Assembly (NCBI RefSeq): GCF_000373925.1
Contig: NZ_KB892823.1
Span: forward strand, 62,001 to 126,000
Source of the DNA: Actinopolymorpha alba DSM 45243
GTDB lineage: Bacteria > Actinomycetota > Actinomycetes > Propionibacteriales > Actinopolymorphaceae
DNA length: 64,000 nt
Direction: 5' to 3'
A program made the position numbers and the translations under genes. The notes beneath the pieces are model-generated. The model was not told the DNA's origin and made no database searches. It worked only from the letters and a program-made list of their open reading frames with translations. Every line of letters starts with the position of its first letter. The stretch's first letter is position 1. Of this stretch, positions 1-8,509 are shown piece by piece.

Positions 1-364
1 AGCCGCTCGCGTCGAGGTGCGCGAGGAGCCGCTTCGGGGCGACGGTGCGGTAGGCGTCCTCGACGATCTCGGACACCCGGTCCCAGTCGACCTCGACGTC
101 GAGATAGACCCCGAGCCAGCCGCGGTGACCGACGTACGGCGGCCGGAAGAACGCCTCCGGCTCCTGGTCGACGAGCATGGCCTGGACCCCGTCGGGTGCG
201 GCGCACCAGAAGCCGAGCCGGTCGCTGTGGTGGTAGTTGGCGTACATCACGAAGGCCTTCCGGTCGCGGACGAACCAGGTCGGCTCACCGTGGCTCAGCC
301 GCTCGGTGACCTCCGGCAGGGACAGGCAGATCGGGCGCAGCCGTTCGAGCGGGTCCTTCACCAT
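1..364 (-). CDS. MmcQ/YjbR family DNA-binding protein (partial)
   Basis: The gene runs off the left edge, so only the first 121 residues are visible. The protein begins MVKDPLERLRPICLSLPEV, followed by RLSHGEPTWFVRD and later YVGHRGWLGVYLD, which fits the small MmcQ/YjbR (DUF419) family. These proteins are usually about 115-130 residues and have a double-wing DNA-binding-like fold; their cellular role is poorly known. The start is the ATG ending at 364. It is transcribed divergently from glgA across an 79-base gap, so both promoters should lie there. The family call rests on overall sequence character because there is no catalytic motif to check. Confidence 0.8.
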   Translation of the reverse strand, partial: MVKDPLERLRPICLSLPEVTERLSHGEPTWFVRDRKAFVMYANYHHSDRLGFWCAAPDGVQAMLVDQEPEAFFRPPYVGHRGWLGVYLDVEVDWDRVSEIVEDAYRTVAPKRLLAHLDASG

Positions 365-443
365 TGGCCGATGATGGCACGATCGGCAGAATTCTGGACA
401 CGGACGGGCTGGCGGCTGCGGTCAGGCGCAATAGAGTCCGGGT

Positions 444-1598
444 ATGCGCGTCGCCTTGCTCACGCGGGAGTTCCCGCCGGACGTCTACGGCGGTGCCGGC
501 GTCCACGTCGACTACCTCAGTCGCGAGTTGACGTCGCTCGTCGATCTTGACGTGCACTGCCTTGGCGCCCAGCGGCCGGACGCGACCGCCCACTCCGAGG
601 ACGACCCGCGCCTTGCCGGCGCCAACCCCGCGCTGCGGATCTTCGCGGCCAACCTCGAGATGGCGGCACAGGTGGGCGTCGCGGACCTGGTGCACTCCCA
701 CACGTGGTACGCCAACCTCGCCGGCCAACTCGCGAAGCTCCTCCACGGGATCCCGCACGTCATCACCGCGCACTCGCTCGAACCCCGACGCCCCTGGAAG
801 TCCGAGCAACTCGGCGGCGGATACCGCCTGTCCTCCTGGGCAGAGGAGGCGGCGTACGCGAGTGCTGACGCCGTGATCGCGGTGAGCAGCGCGATGCGGG
901 CGGATGTGCTGGCGTGCTACCCCGCCGTCCCGCCGGAGCGCGTCCACGTGATCCCCAACGGCATCGACACGCTCGTGTACGCGCCCGACCCCCAGACCGA
1001 CGTCCTCGAACGGCTCGGCATCGACCCGGGCCGACCGTCCGTGGTGTTCGTCGGGCGGATCACCCGGCAGAAGGGCGTCACCCACCTGCTCCGCGCGGCC
1101 ACGTCCTTCGATCCGGCGGCCCAGCTCGTCCTGCTCGCCGGAGCTGCCGACACACCGGAGCTCGCGCGGGAGTCCGCCGCCGCCGTCGAGCATCTTCGTT
1201 CTACCCGGGACTCCGTCGTCTGGGTCCAGGAGATGCTGCCCCGAGGCGAGGTGATCCAGGTGCTCTCGCACGCGACCGTCTTCTGCTGCCCCTCGATCTA
1301 CGAGCCGCAGGGCATCGTCAACCTGGAGGCGATGGCCTGCGAGACGGCCGTCGCCGCGAGTGCGGTCGGCGGGATCCCGGAGGTGGTCGTCGACGGCCAG
1401 ACCGGCCTCCTCGTCGACTACGCCGAGAACGATGCCGGCGGGTTCGAACGCGGACTGGCCGAGGCCGTCAACGCGCTCATCGCCGACCCGGCGCGGGCGA
1501 GGGCGCTCGGCAAGGCCGGTCGCGAGCGCGCCGTACTCCATTACGGCTGGGACGCCATCGCCCGGCGTACGGTCGAGGTCTACAGCTCCGTGCTCTAG
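444..1598 (+). CDS. glgA: Glycogen synthase, actinobacterial GT4 type (GlgA/GlgM)
   Basis: Cytosolic GT4 glycosyltransferase of 384 residues. It starts MRVALLTREFPPDVYGGAGV, with the glycine-rich nucleotide-sugar loop at residues 16-19, and carries the retaining-GT motif YEPQGIVNLEAM near residues 284-296 with the two conserved glutamates. Its length matches the short actinobacterial enzyme rather than the ~480-residue classical GlgA. In mycobacteria the orthologue (Rv1212c) is GlgM, which joins ADP-glucose to glucose-1-phosphate to make maltose-1-phosphate for the GlgE route; that exact activity here is inferred from family. The glgC gene often found beside it is not at this locus. Two perfect inverted repeats follow the gene. 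Confidence 0.93.
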   Translation: MRVALLTREFPPDVYGGAGVHVDYLSRELTSLVDLDVHCLGAQRPDATAHSEDDPRLAGANPALRIFAANLEMAAQVGVADLVHSHTWYANLAGQLAKLLHGIPHVITAHSLEPRRPWKSEQLGGGYRLSSWAEEAAYASADAVIAVSSAMRADVLACYPAVPPERVHVIPNGIDTLVYAPDPQTDVLERLGIDPGRPSVVFVGRITRQKGVTHLLRAATSFDPAAQLVLLAGAADTPELARESAAAVEHLRSTRDSVVWVQEMLPRGEVIQVLSHATVFCCPSIYEPQGIVNLEAMACETAVAASAVGGIPEVVVDGQTGLLVDYAENDAGGFERGLAEAVNALIADPARARALGKAGRERAVLHYGWDAIARRTVEVYSSVL

Positions 1599-1645
1599 AG
1601 CCCGCGCCCCTATCCGCGCGACCTCTAAGACGGACCAGACCAGGG

Positions 1646-1690
1646 ATGATCCGTCGCCGCTCGCCACCGGGTCGAGCGGCGACGGATCAT
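1646..1690 (+). terminator. Hairpin terminator after glgA
   Basis: A perfect 18-bp inverted repeat (1646-1663 and 1673-1690) with a 9-base loop lies 48 bases after the glgA stop. There is no long T-run, which is normal for high-GC actinomycete terminators. It could act in both directions because the next gene is convergent. Confidence 0.75.
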
Positions 1691-1776
1691 TCTGGTTGCG
1701 GGCGACCTACGGCCGGCACGCACACTCGCGGTGCTTGAGTGTTGCCCCACGCGTCGTCCGCCGCCGCCTCGACGCA

Positions 1777-1823
1777 GACGTACCCTCCCGCGGCTGCGAT
1801 CGAAACCCGCGGGAGGGTACGTC
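1777..1823 (-). terminator. Second hairpin, 3' side of the S8 protease gene
   Basis: A perfect 17-bp inverted repeat (1777-1793 and 1807-1823) with a 13-base loop. It lies 32 bases past the stop of the leftward S8 protease gene, so with the hairpin at 1646-1690 each convergent gene has its own terminator. Confidence 0.72.
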
Positions 1824-1854
1824 GACTTGGAGGTCGCGCGGACCTCTTATCGAG

Positions 1855-4800
1855 TTATCGAGCTGCGGCTCCGCTGTCGGATGCGACCGCGTACGCGCGG
1901 ATGATCGTCTGCTCGGCCGTGTTGCCCTTCGTGTCGGTCGCCTTCGCGCGGAGCGAGACGTACTTCGCCCCGGACTTCGGCGTGACCACCAGGGCGAGCC
2001 AGCTGCCGTGCCCGGCGGGGAACGCCGGCGCCTCCTGCCAGGACTTACCGTCGTCGACCGACACCTCGACGGTCAGGCTCGCTGCGTGGCCGGCCTTGGA
2101 GCCCGCCTGGCGTTCGATGGTCACCGGGACCACCGCGATTCGTCCGTCGTGGTTGCGGTTGTCCTGGTCGAGCCGGGGACTGAACCGGATCGCCGACAGC
2201 GGCAGCGGCTCGGGTTCCTCGCCACGCACGTGCCCGGACCTGAAGGTCCAGGCCGCCTCGACCCGCGTCGAGAACGGCGAGTACGACGGCCTGGTGGCGC
2301 TCGTCTCCAACCGGAACGTCCCCTTCGCGGCGGGTACCTTCACGTCTTCGACGAGACCAGGGGATTCGGAGCTCGCGACCTTCCTGCCGTCGCGGTAGAG
2401 CGTGGTCGACGCCTTGTCGGTGAGGGAGTACCCCGCGTGCCCGGCGCCGTCGGAGAACACCGGGATGCTCGCGAAGATCACGTCGCCGGAGCGGTCCGCC
2501 CAGGAATAGCCGCTCCTCGGGAACGCCGTTCCGAACGCCGCGGCGTTCCACTGCTCCTTGTACGCCCGGCCAGCACGGTAGGTGCGCTCAGTGGAGGAGA
2601 GCTGTGTCTGGTCGGACGGCCAGCCTTCCTCGTCCAAAACGAACTCGCTGAACAACGTCGACCACGCCACGCCGCGCACCTCCAGATAGCTCGTGACCGT
2701 GCGCGGCAGGGCGAGGGCGAGACCGGTGGACCAGCCGCCGGTGCCCTCGGGCGAGGTCGCGAACATCACCCGGTTGCCCTTGCGTCCCGGTAGCTGGCGA
2801 GCGAACTTCGAGCTCAGCTTGGCCAGCTCACGGTCCTTGACGGAACGCTGGAACCCGGTGAAGAACCGGCCCTTCTCGGTGTCGAGAAGTCCGTAGAAGT
2901 ACGGGCTGTTCTCGAAGTCCTCCTTGGGTCCCGGCTCGGCCCACTGGCTGCCGAGACGGCTGGTCATGTCCTTCGTGGAGACCCGCGGGCCGAGGTGGCC
3001 GGCGTACACCCCATCGAAGTTGAGGAGCAGGAACGACGAGGAGAGCCCGCCGTCGACGCTGCGCCGGTCATAGCCGAGGTCAACCAGTGCCGGCTGGGCC
3101 GACCTGCGTTGGACGGTGGTCCGCACCGGGTCCGCCGTGCGGGCGTCGGCGACGACGGTCACGTCCTTGGTGACCATGAGCCGCGGCTGCACGAGGATCG
3201 TGGCGGACTCTTCGTTCTCGTCCATGAAGTCGGACTCCAGGAGGTACTCACCCTTCGGAAGTCGCAGCTTCGTCACGCCGTCCACCGTCACCGGGAACTC
3301 CCAGGCGTTGACGTCGATGCCGTAGAGCATGTCGAACACGGCATCGGACGACTTTCCCCGGCGGTCGAGGTGCTTGACCGTGACGTTGTAGCTCTCGACC
3401 TCCTTCTCCACACCGAGCGGGGTCGTCACGGTCACGGCACCCGCGGTCGCGGTCACGCGTCCGGAGTAGAGCCCGTCGGCACCGTTGTGGCGGGTGTTGG
3501 AGGTCACCGACACCGAGGCCGTTCCACCCGCGGGCACCACGAGTTCGGTGGCGCTGAGCGAGAGCGCGCCAGCGGGCGCGGGCTTGCCGTTGGGCCCCGT
3601 CATCGTCGCTGTCAAGGTGAGCTTGACGGGCGCACCGCTGGTGTTGCGGTAGGTCAGCGGCTTCGTCACCGGCCGGTCGTCGGCGTGGGGCCACTGCTGC
3701 AGGCCGAACGACACGCTCGCCGGCGAAGATGTCACCGTCTGCCTGATCGCCCGGGCCACGTCGGCCCGGCCGGCACCCTGCTGGAACGCCGTGAGCTTGG
3801 CATGCGGCCGGGCGGATGCCATGAGGGTGGACTTGAGCTGGCCAGCCTTCCAGCCCGGGTTCTGCTGCGCGAGGAGGGCGGCCGCACCCACCACGTGCGG
3901 TGTGGCCATGGACGTACCACTCGCGGTGACGTAGCGCTCGCCCACCGGGTCACCCATCTCGGTCCCCTTGGCGCGGGCCGCGGTGATGTCGACGCCGGGC
4001 GCGGTGATGTCGGGCTTCACGGCGGCGTCACCCAGTCGCGGACCCTGGCCGGAGAAGTCGGCCAACTGGTCCTTCTTGTCGACCGCGCCCACGGTGAGCG
4101 CCGCATCGGCGGTGCCTGGCGAGCTGACCGTCCGGGCACCAGGGCCGGCGTTGCCGGCGGCGATCACGAACAACGTGCCGGTCTTCTTCGTGAGGTTGTT
4201 GACCGCCTCTTCCATCGGGTCGAGGTCGGCCGTGTCCTGGCCACCGAGGCTCAGGTTGACGACCCTCGCCCGCTTCTCGACGGCGGCCCACTCCATGCCC
4301 GCGAGGATCGCGGAGTCAGTGCAGCCACCACCGCTGTCGCAGACCTTGCCGTCGAGCAGCTTCGCGTCGGGTGCGACGCCTTTGTACCTCCCGTTGGACG
4401 CCTTGGCCGTGCCCGCGATCGTAGAGGCGACGTGGGTGCCGTGCCCGAAGCCGTCACCGGGGCGTTCCTCGGTGAAGTTCCTGGCGCCGACCACCTGCCC
4501 CGCCAGGTCGGGATGGGTGGCGTCGATACCGGTGTCGAGCACGGCGACGGTGACGCCCTTGCCGGTGAACCCGGCCTTCCACGCCTCCGGCGCCCCGATC
4601 TGCGGCACGCTCTCGTCAAGCACCGGGTGGCGAACGCCGTCCAGCCAGACCTTCCTGATGCCGGTCCCGAGGGCGCGGGCGCTTCCCCGCTGGGGCGCGA
4701 GGGTGTTCCAGAAGCTGCTCGCCTGCTTCTTGTCCACCTCGACGGCGGTGCCGTTGACCGCCGCGAGAGCACGGACGGTCCTGCCACCCCGCTGGGTGAG

Positions 4801-5274
4801 TCCGGCCTGCCCGCGCTCCCGAGCACTCGCGCCGGTGTAGGTCACGATGAGGGGGACGACCTTTCGCCCGGCGTCGTCGTACCCCGCCCTGATCAGGCCG
4901 GTGACGTCGAACAACCGGCGATCGAGGATGCCGCGCCGCAGGAGCGGCAGCGCGTCCGAGGGGAAGACGTAGGTGCGGCCCTCGGCACGGCGGGTCAGGA
5001 ACCGCATGCCCTCGCGTCCCTTACCTGGAACGACGGTGCCGGTGGCCGCGTCGGCGGACGGAAGGGTGACGCGGTCGCCCGTCACCAACGTCAACGACCG
5101 CTGCGCGCGGTGGCCCGCTTGCTCGGGCGTTCCGGGCGCCGCCGCGTTACCCGGACCGCCTGGATTGGTGGGTGTGGCTGGACCAGCCCAACCCGCTGGG
5201 CCGATCGCGAGCACCAGGCCCGCGACCAGTCCTCCGATGCCCAACGCCCGAAGGTGGCGTCGTGCACGACTCAT
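1855..5274 (-). CDS. Secreted S8 family serine peptidase (subtilase), large
   Basis: Exported protease of 1139 residues from the ATG at 5274, which follows a strong GGGGAGG ribosome site; the reading frame runs further upstream but that part has no such site. A Sec signal peptide (MSRARRHLRAL then a hydrophobic core ending near AGWAGPA) is followed by a propeptide-like region. The subtilase domain holds the triad: Asp about 247 (AVLDTGID), His about 278 (GHGTHVAS) and Ser about 455 (GTSMATPHV). The long C-terminal part is beta-rich and resembles the accessory domains of the 1100-1250-residue Streptomyces subtilases. The substrate is unknown, probably extracellular protein. It is a single gene between convergent terminators and a 353-base upstream gap. 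Confidence 0.92.
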   Translation of the reverse strand: MSRARRHLRALGIGGLVAGLVLAIGPAGWAGPATPTNPGGPGNAAAPGTPEQAGHRAQRSLTLVTGDRVTLPSADAATGTVVPGKGREGMRFLTRRAEGRTYVFPSDALPLLRRGILDRRLFDVTGLIRAGYDDAGRKVVPLIVTYTGASARERGQAGLTQRGGRTVRALAAVNGTAVEVDKKQASSFWNTLAPQRGSARALGTGIRKVWLDGVRHPVLDESVPQIGAPEAWKAGFTGKGVTVAVLDTGIDATHPDLAGQVVGARNFTEERPGDGFGHGTHVASTIAGTAKASNGRYKGVAPDAKLLDGKVCDSGGGCTDSAILAGMEWAAVEKRARVVNLSLGGQDTADLDPMEEAVNNLTKKTGTLFVIAAGNAGPGARTVSSPGTADAALTVGAVDKKDQLADFSGQGPRLGDAAVKPDITAPGVDITAARAKGTEMGDPVGERYVTASGTSMATPHVVGAAALLAQQNPGWKAGQLKSTLMASARPHAKLTAFQQGAGRADVARAIRQTVTSSPASVSFGLQQWPHADDRPVTKPLTYRNTSGAPVKLTLTATMTGPNGKPAPAGALSLSATELVVPAGGTASVSVTSNTRHNGADGLYSGRVTATAGAVTVTTPLGVEKEVESYNVTVKHLDRRGKSSDAVFDMLYGIDVNAWEFPVTVDGVTKLRLPKGEYLLESDFMDENEESATILVQPRLMVTKDVTVVADARTADPVRTTVQRRSAQPALVDLGYDRRSVDGGLSSSFLLLNFDGVYAGHLGPRVSTKDMTSRLGSQWAEPGPKEDFENSPYFYGLLDTEKGRFFTGFQRSVKDRELAKLSSKFARQLPGRKGNRVMFATSPEGTGGWSTGLALALPRTVTSYLEVRGVAWSTLFSEFVLDEEGWPSDQTQLSSTERTYRAGRAYKEQWNAAAFGTAFPRSGYSWADRSGDVIFASIPVFSDGAGHAGYSLTDKASTTLYRDGRKVASSESPGLVEDVKVPAAKGTFRLETSATRPSYSPFSTRVEAAWTFRSGHVRGEEPEPLPLSAIRFSPRLDQDNRNHDGRIAVVPVTIERQAGSKAGHAASLTVEVSVDDGKSWQEAPAFPAGHGSWLALVVTPKSGAKYVSLRAKATDTKGNTAEQTIIRAYAVASDSGAAAR

Positions 5275-5371
5275 GGACGTACCTCCCCGTGATCTGGACA
5301 CACGGGAGCAGACACGACCGCACAGACCCCGGCACCTGTTTACAGCCCCCGCGTACAGGTTGATGATCGAT

Positions 5372-5388
5372 TGCATACTCGGTATGCA
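5372..5388. promoter_or_regulatory. Inverted repeat, possible regulator-binding site
   Basis: TGCATAC-TCG-GTATGCA is a perfect 7-bp inverted repeat with a 3-base centre, about 100 bases upstream of the S8 protease start. Its size and symmetry fit a dimeric repressor operator (GntR-like sites often look like this). No regulator gene lies next to it, so the assignment is speculative. Confidence 0.35.
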
Positions 5389-5560
5389 GAGACGACCTTA
5401 TCTACAACCCAAGACGCTCGCAATGCCCGGATACGTTGCGCCTGCGCCGATTTCGCGGAATGCGTCGGTTTCGCTGGCTCCGCCAAGGCGCGCGGACCTA
5501 CAGAGGACGAGGGCCGGACACCTGGAGCGGGCATGTCGCCGGGCGCCGACACGCGGACAT

Positions 5561-5600
5561 GAGGAAGCCCCGGCCGGAACCTCAGAGCTCCGACCGGGGC
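5561..5600 (-). terminator. Terminator of the DUF3117 gene
   Basis: Leftward transcript forms a 12-bp GC-rich stem (5567-5578 with 5589-5600, one G-U pair) with a 10-base loop, then a pyrimidine-rich tail TTCCTC. It begins 28 bases after the DUF3117 stop. Confidence 0.75.
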
Positions 5601-5627
5601 ACTTGTTTCCGCACAGATCTGGTGTAG

Positions 5628-5795
5628 CTAGCCCACGACCGACTTGAGCGCGTCACCGAGCTCGTTGGCCTCGTCTGCCGAGAGCTCGACGACGAGCCGC
5701 CCGCCACCCTCGAGCGGGACCCGCATCACAATCCCCCGCCCCTCCTTGGTGACCTCGAGCGGTCCGTCGCCCGTCCGCGGCTTCATGGCCGCCAT
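5628..5795 (-). CDS. DUF3117 domain-containing small protein
   Basis: A 55-residue protein starting MAAMKPRTGDGPLEVTKEGR and ending near SADEANELGDALKSVVG, the typical whole-length sequence of the actinobacterial DUF3117 family (M. tuberculosis Rv1211). The ATG at 5795 follows AGGAAAGGAG, a near-ideal ribosome site. A clear terminator follows. Function is unknown. Its place between the tag/divIVA-domain genes and glgA is conserved in actinobacteria, although here accessory genes separate them. The family identity is secure. Confidence 0.93.
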   Translation of the reverse strand: MAAMKPRTGDGPLEVTKEGRGIVMRVPLEGGGRLVVELSADEANELGDALKSVVG

Positions 5796-6147
5796 GCGCG
5801 CACTCCTTTCCTGCCGTCCGTGCGCGACGACTCACACCGAGAAACGGTGACACGCCGCCGACGCGTGTCGATACGAGCGGCCATTATCCCGCATGGGGTA
5901 ACTGGGCCGGTAGCCAAGATCGGCAGACGGGCCCCTCGCCGGTCGGGCAGGTTCTCCACATGGCCAGGCTACGACTCGGCCATCCGGCGAACCATGGAGC
6001 ACACGGGGTGCGGTTGTCCGCGAATCGGCGACCTCTGGACCGGGCGCGGGCGCCTGCGCGACCAACCCGATCAACCGGATTCGTACCCATTCCGCTGGTG
6101 TACTTGTGGTGCGTTCGCCCGTCGACTCGCCTGCCCTGGGAGGGGCC
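5796..6147. other. Divergent promoter region, DUF3117 / enoyl-CoA hydratase
   Basis: The 352 bases between two divergent genes must hold both promoters. Overlapping long frames on both strands here are extensions of neighbours without ribosome sites. No repeat or RNA gene was recognised. Confidence 0.5.
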
Positions 6148-7020
6148 ATGACCCACACGTCGCCCGAACCATCGCCGTCCCCCGCACCCGCCGCCGCACC
6201 GCCGGGTCCGCCACAGTCGACCCCATCGACGGGACCGGTGTTGTACGACGTGGTCGGCGCGGTCGCGACGATCACGATCAACCGCCCCGACGCGGCGAAC
6301 GCACTGAACCTCGCCACCAAGGAGACACTGCTCGACGCCGTACGCACGGCCAGCGCCGACCGCTCGGTCCGTTGCGTGGTCCTCACCGGCGCCGGGGACA
6401 AGGCGTTCTGTGCGGGCCAGGACCTCCGCGAGCACGCGACGAGCCTGGTCGAGCGGCCTCTGGAGGAGATCTGGGAAACCGTGCCCGCGCACTACATCCC
6501 GCTCGCGGCGGGGCTCGCCACGATGCCCAAGCCAGTCGTGGCCGCGGTCAACGGTGTGGCCGCCGGCGCGGGTGCCGCCCTCGCGTTCGCCTGCGACTTC
6601 CGGATGGTCGCGGAGACGGCCGGCTTCAACCTCGCCTTCACCGGGATCGGGCTCTCCTGCGACACGGGTACGTCGTGGACGCTGCCCCGGTTGGTGGGGC
6701 ACGCGAAAGCGGTCGACCTGCTGATGCGTCCGCGTACCATCCCCGCGCCCGAAGCGCTGGCCATCGGGCTCGCCACCGCCGTCGTTCCGGCGCGGTCGCT
6801 GCGGGCCGAAGCCGACGCCCTCGCCCGAGAACTCGCGGCCGGTCCGACGATCGCGTACGCGGCGGTTCGTGAGGCGCTCGCCTACGCAGCGACCCACACC
6901 CTCGAGGAGTCACTGACCTTGGAGGGCGAGCTGATGGCGCGGACCGGCATGACCGAGGACCACCGCAACGCGGTGGCCGCCTTCGTCGCCAAGCAGCGGC
7001 CGACCTTCCAGGGCCGATAG
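6148..7020 (+). CDS. Enoyl-CoA hydratase/isomerase family protein
   Basis: A 290-residue crotonase-fold protein, chosen to start at the ATG at 6148 after GGGAGGGG; an in-frame start 42 bases upstream lacks such a site. The first ~30 residues are a proline/alanine-rich extension, then the crotonase core: TITINRPDAANALN, GAGDKAFCAGQDL (CoA and oxyanion loop) and AAVNGVAAGAGAALA (second oxyanion region). The family hydrates enoyl-CoA thioesters or carries out related CoA chemistry. The catalytic glutamates of true hydratases are not obvious at both positions, so the exact reaction is open; PaaG-like isomerases are an alternative. It stands alone and a hairpin repeat follows. Confidence 0.87.
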   Translation: MTHTSPEPSPSPAPAAAPPGPPQSTPSTGPVLYDVVGAVATITINRPDAANALNLATKETLLDAVRTASADRSVRCVVLTGAGDKAFCAGQDLREHATSLVERPLEEIWETVPAHYIPLAAGLATMPKPVVAAVNGVAAGAGAALAFACDFRMVAETAGFNLAFTGIGLSCDTGTSWTLPRLVGHAKAVDLLMRPRTIPAPEALAIGLATAVVPARSLRAEADALARELAAGPTIAYAAVREALAYAATHTLEESLTLEGELMARTGMTEDHRNAVAAFVAKQRPTFQGR

Positions 7021-7053
7021 GCAGCCGACCAAGATCAACACGCGGGCACTCAA

Positions 7054-7114
7054 GTTGCGATGACTTGGCGGAGGAGTTTCGGCATAGAAGCCGAGACACC
7101 TCCGCCAAGTCGCC
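7054..7114. repeat. Family A palindromic repeat, copy 1
   Basis: A 61-base unit containing a 21-bp inverted repeat (7063-7083 with 7090-7110, two mismatches) and a 6-base loop. Copy 2 at 26907-26967 is identical at 59 of 61 positions; an inverted-orientation copy lies at 55688-55734 and a decayed one near 37443-37490. It sits 34 bases after the enoyl-CoA hydratase stop and could act as a terminator. Confidence 0.8.
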
Positions 7115-7234
7115 TCCCGCTACCGCGCCATCCATCGGAGTACGGTCGGTCAACTGTTAACAGAAACCGCACGGCTGTGGCACGGGGGCGACCGCCGAAC
7201 CCTACGTACCTCCGAAGGTAGGCATGGGAACGTC

Positions 7235-8359
7235 ATGAACGACACCGCCACTTCCACGGCCGGGTCTGCCGGATCGCGATCGCGAGCCGCCGGCGTACCC
7301 CGGGAGTTCGTCGTCCTCGACGACCCGAGGTTCGCGCAGTGCCACGCATCGACGGTGCTGCCGCTCCCCGACGGTGACGTGCTCGCGGCGTGGTTCGGCG
7401 GCTCCCGCGAGGGCGCCGGGGATGTGGGCGTCTGGCTCGGTCGGCGTACCCGCGACGGATGGCAGCGCCCGGTCCCGCTGGCCGCGGAGGAGAACCTCCC
7501 GCACTGGAATCCCGTGCTGCTCGCGGCACCCGACGGCCAGATCTGGCTGTTCTACAAGGTCGGCACGCACATTCCGCGCTGGCACACCCGGGTCATGCGG
7601 TCCGGCGACGGCGGCGCCAGCTGGTCGCCGCCGGAGCCGCTGGAGCCCGGTGACGTCGGCGGGCGCGGGCCAGTCAAGAACAAACCGATCCTCGCCCACG
7701 ACGGTCGTTGGCTGGCTCCGGCCTCGCTGGAGGGTGACCGCTGGGACGCGTTCGTCGACATCTCGGCGGACGGCGGCAGGTCATGGACCGCGTCGGAACT
7801 CGTACCCCTTGACCTCCCCGAGTCCCGCGACCGTGGCCGGGGACTGATCCAGCCGACGCTGTGGGAGCCCGAGCCGGGCACGGTGCGGATGCTCGCCCGC
7901 AGCAGCGAGGGATGGGTCTACACGAGTACGTCGTACGACGGTGGGCGGAGCTGGGAGCCGGCCCGACCCACCAGCCTGCCCAACAACAACAGCGGCCTCG
8001 ACGCGACGCGGTTGGCCGACGGCCGGATCGTGTGCGCCCACAATCCGGTCGGCACCAACTGGGGCATCCGCACACCGCTCGTGCTCTCGATCTCCGAGGA
8101 CGAGGGTGCCAGCTGGGTTCCTTCGGTCGTGGTCGTGGAACACCTCACGGTCGACGGCGGCAGCGTGCCGGACGAGACCGGGATCCAGTCCAGCGTTCTG
8201 ACCGAGCTTTCCTATCCGGCGATCGTGCCGTACGCCGATGGCGTGGCGCTGACGTACACCTGGCGGCGCCGCGGGATCGCGTTCGCGGCCGTTCCCGGGT
8301 CGGCGCTCCGTGGGTCGGGGAGAGCTGACAGTGGGGATGATCAAGCAGCTCAGACATGA
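7235..8359 (+). CDS. Sialidase-like (BNR/Asp-box) beta-propeller protein
   Basis: A 374-residue protein with four Asp-box motifs of the form S-x-D-x-G-x-x-W: SGDGGASW, SADGGRSW, SYDGGRSW and SEDEGASW. HASTVLPLPDG, AAWFGGSREG and PVKNKPIL match the predicted neuraminidase group COG4692 (exo-alpha-sialidase-like, PF13088). No signal peptide is seen, so it is probably intracellular. Substrate is uncertain because this group includes enzymes acting on sugars other than sialic acid. The start at 7235 follows GAAGGTAGG. It is followed after 150 bases by a DapA-family lyase gene of the same orientation, suggesting joint catabolism of one acidic or amino sugar. Confidence 0.8.
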   Translation: MNDTATSTAGSAGSRSRAAGVPREFVVLDDPRFAQCHASTVLPLPDGDVLAAWFGGSREGAGDVGVWLGRRTRDGWQRPVPLAAEENLPHWNPVLLAAPDGQIWLFYKVGTHIPRWHTRVMRSGDGGASWSPPEPLEPGDVGGRGPVKNKPILAHDGRWLAPASLEGDRWDAFVDISADGGRSWTASELVPLDLPESRDRGRGLIQPTLWEPEPGTVRMLARSSEGWVYTSTSYDGGRSWEPARPTSLPNNNSGLDATRLADGRIVCAHNPVGTNWGIRTPLVLSISEDEGASWVPSVVVVEHLTVDGGSVPDETGIQSSVLTELSYPAIVPYADGVALTYTWRRRGIAFAAVPGSALRGSGRADSGDDQAAQT

Positions 8360-8509
8360 GACTTTCGGGTAGCAACTCGCCCATCAGCTCCGGGTTCTCG
8401 TCATCCAGGGCGACCTGCCAGCCCCAAGCCGGCACGTGACCGCCAGACCGTCCCGCCGCACCCCACGCTGGCAGCGGCGTCGTACCCCTCCATCGAGAAA
8501 GGCCCGAGA

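Larger units (their letters stand above)
5275..5627. other. Intergenic region upstream of S8 protease
   Basis: No convincing gene. It should hold the promoter of the leftward protease gene. It also contains the 17-bp inverted repeat at 5372-5388 and the terminator of the DUF3117 gene at 5561-5600. Short frames here lack ribosome sites and family features. Confidence 0.6.

Noticed and set aside
285-1667. 460-residue leftward frame opposite glgA
   Set aside because: glgA is unambiguous on the other strand, and this frame has no family features.
2995-5292. 765-residue rightward frame opposite the S8 protease
   Set aside because: Antisense to the catalytic domain with all three triad motifs; composition typical of a GC-driven shadow.
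5832-6897. Long leftward frames opposite the enoyl-CoA hydratase
   Set aside because: They lack ribosome sites and overlap a well-formed crotonase gene.
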